Shown one piece after another: positions 7,980 to 16,397 of a stretch of 64,000 nucleotides of DNA; within the stretch, counting starts at the first letter, position 1, and the number at the start of each line of letters is the position of its first letter. The notes under the pieces are model-generated. The model saw only the letters and a list, made by a program, of their open reading frames with translations. It was not told where the DNA came from and did not search any database. The position numbers were made by a program, and so were the translations under genes. Source of the stretch: Rugamonas aquatica (GTDB taxonomy: Bacteria; Pseudomonadota; Gammaproteobacteria; Burkholderiales; Burkholderiaceae_D); assembly GCF_009380215.1 (NCBI RefSeq), contig NZ_WHUG01000004.1, positions 518,202 to 582,201 of the forward strand, in the 5' to 3' direction.

Positions 7980-8857
7980 TGAAGCAGGGCTTACACGGCG
8001 AGGGTTTGTTGCGGCAGGGCGTGGCCAGCCGCAGCGCGTTGTCGGTGGCGATGCTGCGCGCCGCCCACCAGTTGCTCGACCAGCCGCTGGTGTTCGACGA
8101 TCCGCTGGCGCTGGCCGTCATCGGCCCGGAGCACGCGGAGACGGTGCGCAACGCGCCGGAGAAATTCGACACCGGCATCATGCGCGTGCTGCGCGCCGCG
8201 ATGGCCGTGCGCAGCCGCTTCGCCGAGGATGAACTGGCGGCGGCGATGGAGCGGGGCGTGCGCCAGTACGTGGTGCTGGGCGCCGGCCTGGACAGCTACG
8301 CCTACCGCCATCCCGCCCCCGGCCTGAGCATGTTCGAGGTCGACCATCCCGCCACTCAGCGCTGGAAGCGCGGCTTGCTGGAGCAGGCCGGCGTGGCCGC
8401 GCCGGCGTCGCTGAAGTACGTGCCGGTCGATTTCGAGCGCGACGACCTGGCCGACAAATTGACGGCCGCCGGCTGCCGGCTGGATGAGCCGGTGTTCTTC
8501 TCCTGGCTGGGCGTGACCCTCTACCTGACCAACGACGCCGTGTTCGACACGCTGGCCTTCGTCGCCGGCCTGCCGTCCGGCAGCGGCATCGTGTTCGACT
8601 ACGGCGTTGTGCCCGAGCTGCTCAATCCGATGGAGCGCATGGGCATGGCCTACTTCGCCAAGAAGTACGAGGCCGAGGGTGAGCCGTGGATTTCCTTCTT
8701 CGCGCCCGAGGTGCTGGCTTGCGAATTGCGCGCGCTGGGCTATGGCGACGTGTCCGACCATGGCGCCGATCAACTGCGCGCCCGCTATCTTGCAAGCCGC
8801 AACGACGGCCTCCAGCTGGGCGGCGGCACGCGTCTGATGCGGGCTCATGTCAAATGA
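7979..8857 (+). CDS. Class I SAM-dependent methyltransferase, leucine carboxyl methyltransferase-like
   Basis: 292 aa. It belongs to the LCMT/PPM1-like family often annotated as TIGR00027: an early SRSAL element, the RSRFAEDELAAA segment, the SAM-binding VVLGAGLDSYAYR loop, and the acidic VDHPATQRWKR strand end. It transfers methyl from SAM, probably to a small carboxylate or hydroxyl; the natural substrate is unknown. It overlaps the lldD stop by one base, so the two share a transcript. The TOMM peptide gene begins 157 bases downstream behind its own promoter. A role in modifying that peptide is possible but not indicated by the spacing. Confidence 0.85.
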   Translation: MKQGLHGEGLLRQGVASRSALSVAMLRAAHQLLDQPLVFDDPLALAVIGPEHAETVRNAPEKFDTGIMRVLRAAMAVRSRFAEDELAAAMERGVRQYVVLGAGLDSYAYRHPAPGLSMFEVDHPATQRWKRGLLEQAGVAAPASLKYVPVDFERDDLADKLTAAGCRLDEPVFFSWLGVTLYLTNDAVFDTLAFVAGLPSGSGIVFDYGVVPELLNPMERMGMAYFAKKYEAEGEPWISFFAPEVLACELRALGYGDVSDHGADQLRARYLASRNDGLQLGGGTRLMRAHVK

Positions 8858-8910
8858 ATTTGGATGAATTAGAGTTATTGTTCTAGTATCGTTGTATTTA
8901 ATGACAGTGC

Positions 8911-8939
8911 TTGCCGTGCGGCAATCGTAGCGTGCTAAT
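8911..8939 (+). promoter_or_regulatory. Candidate promoter and 14-bp dyad of the TOMM operon
   Basis: TTGCCG at 8911-8916 and GCTAAT at 8934-8939 are 17 bp apart, giving a moderate sigma-70 promoter. The -35 hexamer is half of a perfect inverted repeat TTGCCG-TG-CGGCAA (8911-8924), a natural place for a repressor or activator to act. The start point would be near 8946. This is inference from pattern only. Confidence 0.5.
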
Positions 8940-8948
8940 CTCGATTTT

Positions 8949-8986
8949 GGCGGTCTCCTTATGCGCAAAACGCATGTGGAACCGCC
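8949..8986 (+). other. Stem-loop in the predicted 5' leader of the TOMM precursor mRNA
   Basis: GGCGGT (8949-8954) pairs with ACCGCC (8981-8986), TCC with GGA, and the tip is ATGCG-CAAAA-CGCAT (8961-8975). If transcription starts near 8946, this hairpin would cap the 5' end of the peptide message. It could instead terminate the upstream lldD-methyltransferase transcript, although the T tail (TTTCATT) is short. Confidence 0.6.
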
Positions 8987-9013
8987 TTTCATTCACTTCT
9001 AGAGGAAACAGAA

Positions 9014-9151
9014 ATGGAAATCCTGATCGACACGACCTTCATCTCGATTACCGATTCGACCGAATCGGAATACCTGCAAGACGACATGAGCGGCGCTCTG
9101 GCTGATGTCAGCGTTTCGTGCTGCACCTGCTCCTGCTCCTGCTGCTGCTAA
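9014..9151 (+). CDS. TOMM / linear azol(in)e-containing peptide precursor (45 aa)
   Basis: A short gene easily missed by callers. The start at 9014 is preceded by AGAGGA with 7-base spacing. The 45-aa product has an acidic leader (residues 1-34, including DSTESEYLQDD and a small-residue stretch SGALADVSV) and a C-terminal core SCCTCSCSCCC (35-45), in which all 11 residues (7 Cys, 3 Ser, 1 Thr) can be cyclised to thiazol(in)es or (methyl)oxazol(in)es. The leader/core design and the Cys/Ser/Thr-only tail resemble thiazolylpeptide-type bacteriocin precursors. It is followed at once by the modifying enzymes. No thiopeptide-type Ser dehydratase or pyridine synthase is encoded nearby, so the product is more likely linear than macrocyclic. 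The leader cleavage site is not known; after Ala30 or Val34 are guesses. Confidence 0.9.
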   Translation: MEILIDTTFISITDSTESEYLQDDMSGALADVSVSCCTCSCSCCC

Positions 9152-9164
9152 TTGCCAGCTGGCG

Positions 9165-9198
9165 GGCGGGATGGCGGCGCTGCCGTCGTCCCGCCTTT
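9165..9198 (+). terminator. Attenuator-like hairpin between precursor and modification genes
   Basis: A 13-bp stem (9165-9177 with 9183-9195, including two G-T pairs) and a 5-nt loop are followed by TTT. It starts 13 bases after the precursor stop. Such partial terminators between a peptide gene and its enzymes allow excess precursor over enzyme. The short T run suggests read-through. Confidence 0.7.
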
Positions 9199-9224
9199 CC
9201 GCAGCCACGACGATAGGTACCTCA

Positions 9225-10199
9225 ATGAATGACACTCTTTACGTTTCGCCGCTGGCGGAAATCACCACGCTGGGCGACGACAAGATCGCCATGTCCGTGG
9301 TCGGCCGCCGCTTCACTGTCGAAGACAAGGTCGGCATGCTCAAGACCATCCTGGACCAGGCCGGGCAGGGCGTACGGCTCGCCGCACTGACGGAATCCAT
9401 GGCCGACAGCTTCCCGCCCGAGGCGGTCGAGGCGGCCGTGACGGCGCTGGTCAACACCCGTGTGCTGGTGCGCAACGACGCCCGCGCCGGCGGCGACGCC
9501 ACCCATCAGCATTTGCAGCACCGGCGCGAACTCGATGCGCTGATCCCGCGCGACCAGTTGGCCGCCTACGACCGCGCCAACTGGCTGCTGGTGCTGGCCG
9601 GCGAGGGCGCCTGCGCCGATGCGCTGGCCGAAGCGCTGGCGCAGATGAACGTGCCGCTGCAACGCATAGGTCGCGACGGCGAGCTGCCGGATACTGGCGA
9701 CAAACGCGCACTGCTGCTGGTGTGCTCCGATTTCGAGGACTTCGCCACCTTCCGCGCGATGAACGCCAAGGCGGTCGAACGCGGCCTGGCCAGCCTCTAT
9801 CTGGGCATAGACTGGAGCACCGTGCAGTGCGGCCCGATGGTGATGCCGAAGGCCACCGCCTGCTACGAATGCTATTTCCACCGCGTGCGCAGCACGCGCA
9901 AGTTCGTCGCAGAATTCGACGTGCGCAGCAAGCCGGAAAATATCCTGTACCACGCGCTGCCAAGCAGGCTGGCGATCCAGTTCGGCGTGGCCGAGGCATC
10001 GCGGCTGGTGCTGCAATACCTGAGCGGCACGCTGGACAACCTGCAGCACAGCGTGTTCAGCGAGATCGACAGCCTGACCGGCGAGACCCATCGCAGCCGC
10101 GTGCTGCGCCTGCCGCGTTGCGCGTGTTGCGGCAATGCCAGCACGGCGCGGCCGGTCGGCACCGTGTTCCAGCAATCGCTGCTGCGTCGCCGGGCTTAA
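9225..10199 (+). CDS. TOMM precursor leader-binding / cyclodehydratase partner (ocin-ThiF or C-protein type)
   Basis: 324 aa from the ATG at 9225; an in-frame ATG at 9105 would lie inside the precursor gene and is rejected. The N-terminal 85 residues look like a winged-helix RiPP recognition element (LYVSPLAEITTLG, then the helical ALVNTRVLV). The rest resembles the E1/ThiF-like fold without a clear ATP site, with two zinc-type pairs CYEC and CACC. In this family (TIGR03882-like) the protein binds the leader and delivers the peptide to YcaO. It ends three bases before the YcaO start. The role is inferred from family and context. Confidence 0.85.
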   Translation: MNDTLYVSPLAEITTLGDDKIAMSVVGRRFTVEDKVGMLKTILDQAGQGVRLAALTESMADSFPPEAVEAAVTALVNTRVLVRNDARAGGDATHQHLQHRRELDALIPRDQLAAYDRANWLLVLAGEGACADALAEALAQMNVPLQRIGRDGELPDTGDKRALLLVCSDFEDFATFRAMNAKAVERGLASLYLGIDWSTVQCGPMVMPKATACYECYFHRVRSTRKFVAEFDVRSKPENILYHALPSRLAIQFGVAEASRLVLQYLSGTLDNLQHSVFSEIDSLTGETHRSRVLRLPRCACCGNASTARPVGTVFQQSLLRRRA

Positions 10200-10202
10200 A
10201 TC

Positions 10203-11534
10203 ATGGAACGCTTATCCGACGCAGCGCGCCTGGCGCTGATCCACGAAGCCCTGGTGCACCGCCGCCACGGCATCATCACCACCTTGCTGGAAGAGACCGA
10301 ACATCCCGACGCGCGTGGCCTGTTCGTGTTCAACGCCTTGATGGTCGACGTCAAAGCGATGATGATCGATCCATCGCGGGCCAAGCCGAACAACCCGACC
10401 AGCGACCGCGCCAGCCTGGCCGGTTCCGGCGCCGCCTTCGACCGCACCTCGGCCCTGTGGGCGGCGTTCGGCGAGGCGATCGAGCGCTATTCGGCCGCGG
10501 TGCATTTCGACGACCTGCTGCACTACGCCAGCCAGGCCGAATTGGGCGCGGCGGCGGTGGGACTGGAGCGGTTCGTGCTGTTCTCGCCCGAGCAGTACGC
10601 GGCCGAGGGCTTTGAATTTTCAGCGCCGGACGCCGATGTCACCCGCGCCTGGGCGCGCGCGACCGACCTGTGCGACCCGGAGCGCGAGTGCTATGTGCCG
10701 GCGCAGATGGTCTATCTCGGCATGCAGGTGAAGAACCAGCGCGAGATCGTGTTCCAATCCTCATCGACCGGACTGGCGTGCGGCATGGACGAACAGCGCG
10801 CTATCCTGAGCGGCTTGTGCGAAGTGATCGAGCGCGACGCCTTTGCGGCCATGTGGCAGATGCGTTATGCGCCGCGCCGTCTGGAAGTGGGCGCATCGGC
10901 GCGGGCGGCCTTGCTGCCCGGCGTGCAGCGCGCGCTGGACCATCCATCGCTGGACGTACGGCTGTGGGACATCACCACCGATGTCGGCCTGCCGGTTGTG
11001 CTGTGCCTTGCGCGCAGCCGCAACGACGGCACCATGTCGCTGGGCGCGAGCGCGCAGCTGGGCGTGGGCCAGGCGATCAACAAGGCGGTGATCGAAGCGC
11101 TGCACGGCTATTGCTGGGCAAGCTCCATCCTCGGCGCGGGTACGCCACTGCCGGAGCGCAGTGCGATCCGCAATCCGGGCGACCACTTCGCCTATTTCCT
11201 GGAGCCGTCGCGCCAGCAGATGATGGACTTCCTGTTCGAGAACGGGCAGACCATCGATAGCGCCGACGCCTCGCTGCACCAACTGGCCACGCTGGACGAT
11301 CTGCTGGCGCGTTTGCTCGCCATGGGCTTGCCGGCGCTGGCGGTTGATGTCACCTCCGAGGATATCGCCAGCCTGGGCTTCTGCGTGGTGCGCTCGCTGA
11401 TCCCCGGCCTGCATCCGCTGCTGTTCGGCGACGGCATGTTGAGCCGCGACGAACGCCGCCTGCGCCAGATCGCCCGTCACTGGGGCCTGGCCGAGGTGCC
11501 GCCGCCGAATACCGATCCTCACCCATTCCCTTGA
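10203..11534 (+). CDS. YcaO-domain azoline cyclodehydratase (SagD type)
   Basis: 443 aa. It uses ATP to activate backbone amides so that Cys, Ser and Thr side chains close to azolines. Visible family features: the GEAIERYSA helix, the ATP-site segment SSSTGLACGMDEQRAILSG followed by GLCEVIERDAFA, and the C-terminal proline motif PHPFP (439-443), the PxPxP end found in peptide-cyclising YcaO proteins. The proline end argues strongly for true heterocyclase activity rather than an unrelated YcaO. It lies between the leader-binding partner and the SagB dehydrogenase, the classical TOMM core set. Confidence 0.95.
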   Translation: MERLSDAARLALIHEALVHRRHGIITTLLEETEHPDARGLFVFNALMVDVKAMMIDPSRAKPNNPTSDRASLAGSGAAFDRTSALWAAFGEAIERYSAAVHFDDLLHYASQAELGAAAVGLERFVLFSPEQYAAEGFEFSAPDADVTRAWARATDLCDPERECYVPAQMVYLGMQVKNQREIVFQSSSTGLACGMDEQRAILSGLCEVIERDAFAAMWQMRYAPRRLEVGASARAALLPGVQRALDHPSLDVRLWDITTDVGLPVVLCLARSRNDGTMSLGASAQLGVGQAINKAVIEALHGYCWASSILGAGTPLPERSAIRNPGDHFAYFLEPSRQQMMDFLFENGQTIDSADASLHQLATLDDLLARLLAMGLPALAVDVTSEDIASLGFCVVRSLIPGLHPLLFGDGMLSRDERRLRQIARHWGLAEVPPPNTDPHPFP

Positions 11535-11546
11535 TGCGGACCTCAC

Positions 11547-12395
11547 ATGAACCATAGTTTGCAAGAACTGCTGCCGCCGCAGGCCATGGCGGGCGATTTC
11601 GACATCGACGATCCGGCCGAGATTCTGCACGAGCAGACCAAGTTTCATCGCGCCACGCTGGCGGGGCAGGTCAAGAACATCGTCCGCTATCTGCGCCATC
11701 CGGCCTTCATCGCGCGTGGCGCGGCTGGCTATAACGTGTTCGCTTCCTGCCCGAAGATAGAGTTGCCGGAGCCTGACCTGGCGCTGGGCGAGCTGGCCGC
11801 CGCGATGGCTGGCCGCATCAGCGCACGCGGCTTCGCGCCGGCACTCAGCCTGCGCGAAGTCTCAAGCCTGCTGCACCATGCGCTGCGCGTGAACCGTTAC
11901 CGCAGCAGCGACGCCGCGCCGCACGTCAAGCTGGCGTTCCGCGCCTATCCATCGCCGGGCGGCCTGTATCCGACCGAGTTTTACTTCTTCCTGAACCAGG
12001 TTGAAGGCGTTGAGCCGTGCATCGCCCACTACGACGCACGCGAGCACTGCCTGCGTGTGCTGAAGCAGCAGGACGGCGACGCTTTCGGCAGCGCCGAGGT
12101 GCGCGGCGGCGAGCAGTCCATCAAGGCGCCGCTGGTGTGCGTGATGACCAGCGTGCCGCAGCGTGCGACCGCCAAATACGGCCCACGCGGCTATCGCATG
12201 GCGCTGCTCGAAGCGGGCCACGCATCGCAGAACCTGTGCCTGGCGGCGCAGGGGCTGGGCATGGGATCGCTGGTCTACGGCGCCTACTACGACGATGAAC
12301 TGGCTGCGCTGCTCGATATCGACGGCGTGACCGAGACCGTGGTATCGGTCATGCTGCTGGGCCGCGAGGCGCAGCCGGAGACCGCCGCGCCATGA
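11547..12395 (+). CDS. SagB-type FMN-dependent azoline dehydrogenase
   Basis: 282 aa. It oxidises thiazolines/oxazolines to the aromatic azoles. The nitroreductase fold is shown by AYPSPGGLYPTEFYFFL (substrate/FMN loop near residue 140), GHASQNLCLAAQGLGMGS (FMN-binding helix) and the C-terminal VVSVMLLGR strand. The N-terminal 60 residues (DDPAEILHEQTKFHRATL) are typical of SagB. Its presence means the final product probably contains azoles, not only azolines. It shares an ATGA overlap with the next gene, so the two are translated together. Confidence 0.93.
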   Translation: MNHSLQELLPPQAMAGDFDIDDPAEILHEQTKFHRATLAGQVKNIVRYLRHPAFIARGAAGYNVFASCPKIELPEPDLALGELAAAMAGRISARGFAPALSLREVSSLLHHALRVNRYRSSDAAPHVKLAFRAYPSPGGLYPTEFYFFLNQVEGVEPCIAHYDAREHCLRVLKQQDGDAFGSAEVRGGEQSIKAPLVCVMTSVPQRATAKYGPRGYRMALLEAGHASQNLCLAAQGLGMGSLVYGAYYDDELAALLDIDGVTETVVSVMLLGREAQPETAAP

Positions 12396-14728
12396 ACGAC
12401 AACGCCATCCGTGTGCTGGGCGATACGCCGCAGGTGGCCGGAGCCAGTCTGCGGCAGGGCGCATTCGCGCTGCTGCGTCATGCGGCTGCGGCCGAGCGCG
12501 ATGCCGCGCTGGCGGAGCTGGACCAGCTGTTTGCGCTGCGCGGCCGCTTCCACGCCTATCCGTTGCTGCTCGATATGGTGGCGGGCAAGCAGCCATGGCA
12601 TGCGAGCGGTTCGCTGTTTGTGCTGGATGCCGCGCCGCTGCCGACGGCATTGCAGGCCCATTTCGAAGAGGCGATCGCCTGCTGCGCCGCCTTCCTGGAG
12701 CTGCCCGCACCGTGCATCCTGCTGCAATGCCGTGCTGAGAGCCGCGACCTGCATCTGACGATGGAGAGCTTTCCGGGTCTGGCAGTGCTGCGCCTGTCCA
12801 CGCTGTCGCCCGGTTATCCGGATGATTTGCGCGCTGTGCAGTTTCACGAAGTGGCGCACTGCTTCCTGACCTGCGGCGTGCGCTTGCTGGACGAAGGGCT
12901 GGCGCATTTCTTCGCCAGTCGCCATGCGGGCGCCACGCTGCCGGCGGCGGACATGGAGCTGCTGCCGCCTATGCGTACGCTGCTGAGCCGCAGCGCCGAC
13001 AGCATGTTTGGCGAAAGCGTCGACAGCGATCTGGCGGTGTACAAGTCGGCCTGCCGCGTCGGCGCCGATTTGCTGGAGGCGATTTATGCGTTGGGCGAGG
13101 CAGGGCGCATCACGCGCTTGTTCGCCGCCGTGGCGCGGGCCGGTTCGGAAGCGCAGATCGTGCGGCTGGTGGAAGAGGCCAGCGGGCAGAGTTTCCCTGC
13201 CGTCGCCCGCAGCGGCGGGCCGAGTGCTGCGCAGGCTGCGCTGATCGAGCGCGCGCGTCAGGCGGTATTCACGGCGTGGATCAACAAGAATCCTGCCGAT
13301 ATCGACGAGGACATCGCCACGCTGGAGGCGGGCGATGTCTATGCCGAACCGGCGTTGCTCGACAGCCTGCTCGGCGCCCGCATCAATCGCGCGCTGTTGC
13401 AGGTGAATTTTGCGACGCCGCCGTCGGCCGATGAACTGGCGCGGCTGGAGCTGCTGCTCAAGGCCGCGGAGTGTTTGCCGCAAGGGCGGCTGTGGCTGTG
13501 GCGCGGCACGCATGCGATCCTGATGATATTGTTGGCCCGGCCGAATATCATCAAGGTCGCCAGCGCCGGACAGCAGGCGATCCAGGCTTTCAACAAGGCC
13601 GTGCAGCTGATACCGAACGATCCCGATTTGCTGGTACAGCACGCGTCGCTGCTGCTGCACGCGCCGCCCGCGTACGGCGGCGACCGCGATCTGGGCGTTA
13701 GCAAGCTGCGACAGGCGATGCTGGACCCGGTCTACCGCGAACATGCGCGCCAGGTCTTGCTGGAATACGGCATCGAGACGCCAGCCGAGGAGACGGTCGC
13801 CGCCCCAACGGAACCGGTTGCTGCGCTGGCGCCCGTACTGCTGGAGCTGAGCGGCGTTGAGCTCCGCTTGTCCTCATCCTTCACGCTGCGCCCCGGCGCG
13901 CTGACGGTACGTCGCGGCGAACGCGTGGCCTTCGTCGGCCGCAACGGCAGCGGCAAGTCGATGCTGATGGAAACCCTGCTTGGCCTGCGCCAGCCTGACC
14001 GCGGCACCGTCGCGCTGCATCTGGGCGATCCGCGTGACGCGGCCACACGCCAGCGCATCGGTGGTCTGCTGCAAGGCTACGACCTGCCAGGCCAAACCAA
14101 AGTGCGGGAGATGATGGCGCTGCACCAGGCCATGTATCACCGCACAGACGCCGCAGTCACACGCGCACTGGGATTGGACGAGCTGCGCGACCGCTACTGG
14201 CAGCAGCTGTCACGCGGCCAGAAGCAGCGCCTGATGCTGTGGATGGCGCTGGCCCACGTGCCCGAATTGGCCATCCTCGACGAGCCCTCGCTGGGATTGG
14301 ACGAGTGGTTCGCCCGCGCACTGCGCGAACTGCTGGCCACCTTGCCGGTAACGCTGCTGGTGATCTCGCACGCGCCTTCCGACTTGCTGGGCATGGACCG
14401 CATCTGCTGCATCGACGACGGCCGCATCGTTGCCGAGGGTACGCTGGCGTCGCTGATGACGCAGCGGGTCGGCCAATTCAAGGGCGTGCTGCGCCAGGCC
14501 TTGCCGGAACTGGCATTGGAAGCCTTGCGCGCATTGCCAGCACTGGTGCAGCCGCCGCGTGAACGCGACGGCGCCTGGGAACTGTTCGGCGGCGCCGGCT
14601 TCGACCAGGCCTTCCGCCAGTTTATCGAACAACAGCGTATCGGCACATTCAGCCTGGAGCCGGTGTCTGTCGAGGACTTCCTCGCCGACGTCACGCAAAT
14701 CGCGCCCACGAAGGGGCTGTCAACATGA
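12392..14728 (+). CDS. Unusual fusion: HExxH metallopeptidase-like domain plus ABC transporter ATPase
   Basis: 778 aa. Residues about 85-260 contain a gluzincin-type zinc site, HEVAH (152-156) followed by DEGLA with Glu168, so His152, His156 and Glu168 could bind zinc and Glu153 act as base. Residues 290-470 are helical and TPR-like (ALLLHAPPAYGGDRDLGVSK). Residues 485-720 are an ABC ATPase with Walker A GRNGSGKS (about 517), signature LSRGQKQR (about 606) and Walker B LAILDEPSLGLD. It would pair with the permease at 14725, whose start overlaps its stop. In RiPP systems an ABC exporter is often joined to a C39 Cys peptidase that removes the leader; here a metallopeptidase would take that part. 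That role is inference. The peptidase domain could also be inactive. Confidence 0.85.
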   Translation: MNDNAIRVLGDTPQVAGASLRQGAFALLRHAAAAERDAALAELDQLFALRGRFHAYPLLLDMVAGKQPWHASGSLFVLDAAPLPTALQAHFEEAIACCAAFLELPAPCILLQCRAESRDLHLTMESFPGLAVLRLSTLSPGYPDDLRAVQFHEVAHCFLTCGVRLLDEGLAHFFASRHAGATLPAADMELLPPMRTLLSRSADSMFGESVDSDLAVYKSACRVGADLLEAIYALGEAGRITRLFAAVARAGSEAQIVRLVEEASGQSFPAVARSGGPSAAQAALIERARQAVFTAWINKNPADIDEDIATLEAGDVYAEPALLDSLLGARINRALLQVNFATPPSADELARLELLLKAAECLPQGRLWLWRGTHAILMILLARPNIIKVASAGQQAIQAFNKAVQLIPNDPDLLVQHASLLLHAPPAYGGDRDLGVSKLRQAMLDPVYREHARQVLLEYGIETPAEETVAAPTEPVAALAPVLLELSGVELRLSSSFTLRPGALTVRRGERVAFVGRNGSGKSMLMETLLGLRQPDRGTVALHLGDPRDAATRQRIGGLLQGYDLPGQTKVREMMALHQAMYHRTDAAVTRALGLDELRDRYWQQLSRGQKQRLMLWMALAHVPELAILDEPSLGLDEWFARALRELLATLPVTLLVISHAPSDLLGMDRICCIDDGRIVAEGTLASLMTQRVGQFKGVLRQALPELALEALRALPALVQPPRERDGAWELFGGAGFDQAFRQFIEQQRIGTFSLEPVSVEDFLADVTQIAPTKGLST

Positions 14729-15837
14729 AGATACTTCTGCATCTGGTCAAAGCCGACCTGGCCATGTTCTTGCGCGGGAAGCTGGCGCTGTTCTGGACCT
14801 TTGCCTTCCCCTTGCTGATGCTGGTCATGCAGATGGCCTTGTTCGGCCAGGATGTCAAGCTTGGCCCGGTGTCGCTGGCGATCGTCGATCTCGATGGCAG
14901 CACCGAGAGCCGCGAATACCTGTGGCAGTTGCAGGTCGGCTTGCGCCAGCAGCACAGCGTGGACTTCTCACCAGTGACAACGCCCGCCGATGACGCCGCC
15001 GCGCAGGCCGACTTTGTGCTGACGATACCAACCGGTTTCGCCGCCAACATCGCCGTCGGCCGCACCACGGACCTCGCGCTGCGCAGCGGTCACGGCACGG
15101 GCGCCGCGTTCGATGCCGCCTACGGCCTGCTGCGCGGCTACAGCGACGCCTACAATCTCAACGGCCTGCATGCGCCACCGCGCGTGGCCTTGCCACCACC
15201 ACCGCCCGCCGCCGAACAGACGCTGGACTATCGCCTGTTCCTCGTCACCGGCCTGGCAGGCATGGTGATACTGTCCACCAGTCTGATGGGATTCGCAGGT
15301 CCGCTGGTGGCCGCGCGCGAGGGCGGCATGTTCCGCATGTATCAGCTGTTCCCGATGCCGACCGGCGTCGTGGTGGCCGCATGGTGCGTATCGCGGCTGC
15401 TGATCGTGCTGGCCGCCAGCCTGGCGATGTTTGTCGCCGCGTGGGCCATCTACGGAGTGCGCGTCCACGCGGACGGCGTGCAGGTGGCGGCCGCCATCGC
15501 CATGCTGGCGCTGGGCACCGGCGCCTTCCTGGCACTAGGCCTGCTGATCGCGGCCATGACCAACAGCGTGGCCGCCGCCACCATGTTCTGCAATCTGCTG
15601 TATTTTCCGCTGCTGTTTTCGGGTAATCTCATGGTCCCGCTGGGCGGCTTGCCCAAGCTGGCACGCGCGGCGCTGGACTGCCTGCCGCTGAACGCGATGA
15701 TGTCGAGCATACGTCGCGGCTTCACCGGCGGCATGGGCTGGAGCACCGATATCTACAGTGTGGCCTTGCTGTTGGCGATGCTGATAGCCTGCCTGGCGCT
15801 GTCGGCGCGGCGCTTTACGTGGATGCCGCGCTCCTGA
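14725..15837 (+). CDS. ABC-2 type transporter permease
   Basis: 370 aa inner-membrane protein. One N-terminal membrane helix (ALFWTFAFPLLMLVMQMALF), a periplasmic domain of about 180 residues with a VAIVDLDGS-like strand, then five C-terminal helices, the usual ABC-2/Linearmycin-type plan. It overlaps the ATPase fusion gene by four bases, so the two form one exporter. Likely cargo is the mature TOMM peptide or its precursor (inference). Confidence 0.9.
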   Translation: MKILLHLVKADLAMFLRGKLALFWTFAFPLLMLVMQMALFGQDVKLGPVSLAIVDLDGSTESREYLWQLQVGLRQQHSVDFSPVTTPADDAAAQADFVLTIPTGFAANIAVGRTTDLALRSGHGTGAAFDAAYGLLRGYSDAYNLNGLHAPPRVALPPPPPAAEQTLDYRLFLVTGLAGMVILSTSLMGFAGPLVAAREGGMFRMYQLFPMPTGVVVAAWCVSRLLIVLAASLAMFVAAWAIYGVRVHADGVQVAAAIAMLALGTGAFLALGLLIAAMTNSVAAATMFCNLLYFPLLFSGNLMVPLGGLPKLARAALDCLPLNAMMSSIRRGFTGGMGWSTDIYSVALLLAMLIACLALSARRFTWMPRS

Positions 15838-15859
15838 TTGCAGTTGAAAGAGGTATGAA

Positions 15860-16387
15860 ATGAACGTACAGAATCGACCGAAAGAGCAGGAGGCCCTGGA
15901 TACGCGCAGCAGGCTGCGCCGCCTTCCGCTGATCGCCGGCATGAGCGTCATCGCCTGCGTAGGCGTCGCCCTGGCCGTACTGCTGGCGCATGTGCAGCAG
16001 GCGGCTGTGGTGCCGCCACCATCGCTGGCGACCGGCGCAAGCGTCACCATCAAGTTAAGCGGCGTCGCCGGAAATAAGGGCATGGTCATGGCGGCCTTGT
16101 GCGACAAGGCTACCTTCCTCAAGCGCTGCCCGTACATGCAGACGATAGCCGCGTCGCCTGTCGTCAGCCTGACCTTCGACGGCGTCAAGCCTGGCTTGTA
16201 CGCGGCCATGCTGTACCACGACGAAAACGGCAACGGTGAATTCGACCGTTCGCCCAACGGCATGCCGCTGGAAGGCTACGCGTTTTCGCGCAACGCCAAG
16301 GGCAACTACGGACCACCGACCTTCGAACAGGCGGTGTTTGAAGTCAAGGCCGGCAAAGAGGCTATCGACATCGACATGGTCTACTGA
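15860..16387 (+). CDS. DUF2141 domain protein with N-terminal membrane anchor
   Basis: 175 aa. A basic N-terminus (residues 1-22) and a membrane helix (23-47) precede a DUF2141 domain. The domain shows the typical YAAMLYHDENGNGEFDRS segment (a calcium-like DxNxNGxxD loop), PLEGYAFSRNA, and GPPTFEQAVFEV. Function of the family is unknown; it is a periplasmic beta-sandwich. Here it lies inside the TOMM operon between the two ABC systems, with AGAGG upstream of the next gene, so it probably helps export or protects the cell. Confidence 0.85.
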   Translation: MNVQNRPKEQEALDTRSRLRRLPLIAGMSVIACVGVALAVLLAHVQQAAVVPPPSLATGASVTIKLSGVAGNKGMVMAALCDKATFLKRCPYMQTIAASPVVSLTFDGVKPGLYAAMLYHDENGNGEFDRSPNGMPLEGYAFSRNAKGNYGPPTFEQAVFEVKAGKEAIDIDMVY

Positions 16388-16397
16388 GAGGAAGCGG

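Noticed and set aside
8857..9014. Possibility that the methyltransferase at 7979 belongs to the TOMM operon
   Set aside because: It overlaps lldD and is separated from the peptide gene by 156 bases with a promoter and hairpins; co-transcription cannot be excluded but is not supported.
9105..9224. Upstream extension of the leader-binding protein gene to 9105
   Set aside because: It would overlap the precursor gene and its attenuator hairpin; the segment has no family features, and the ATG at 9225 gives the expected N-terminus.
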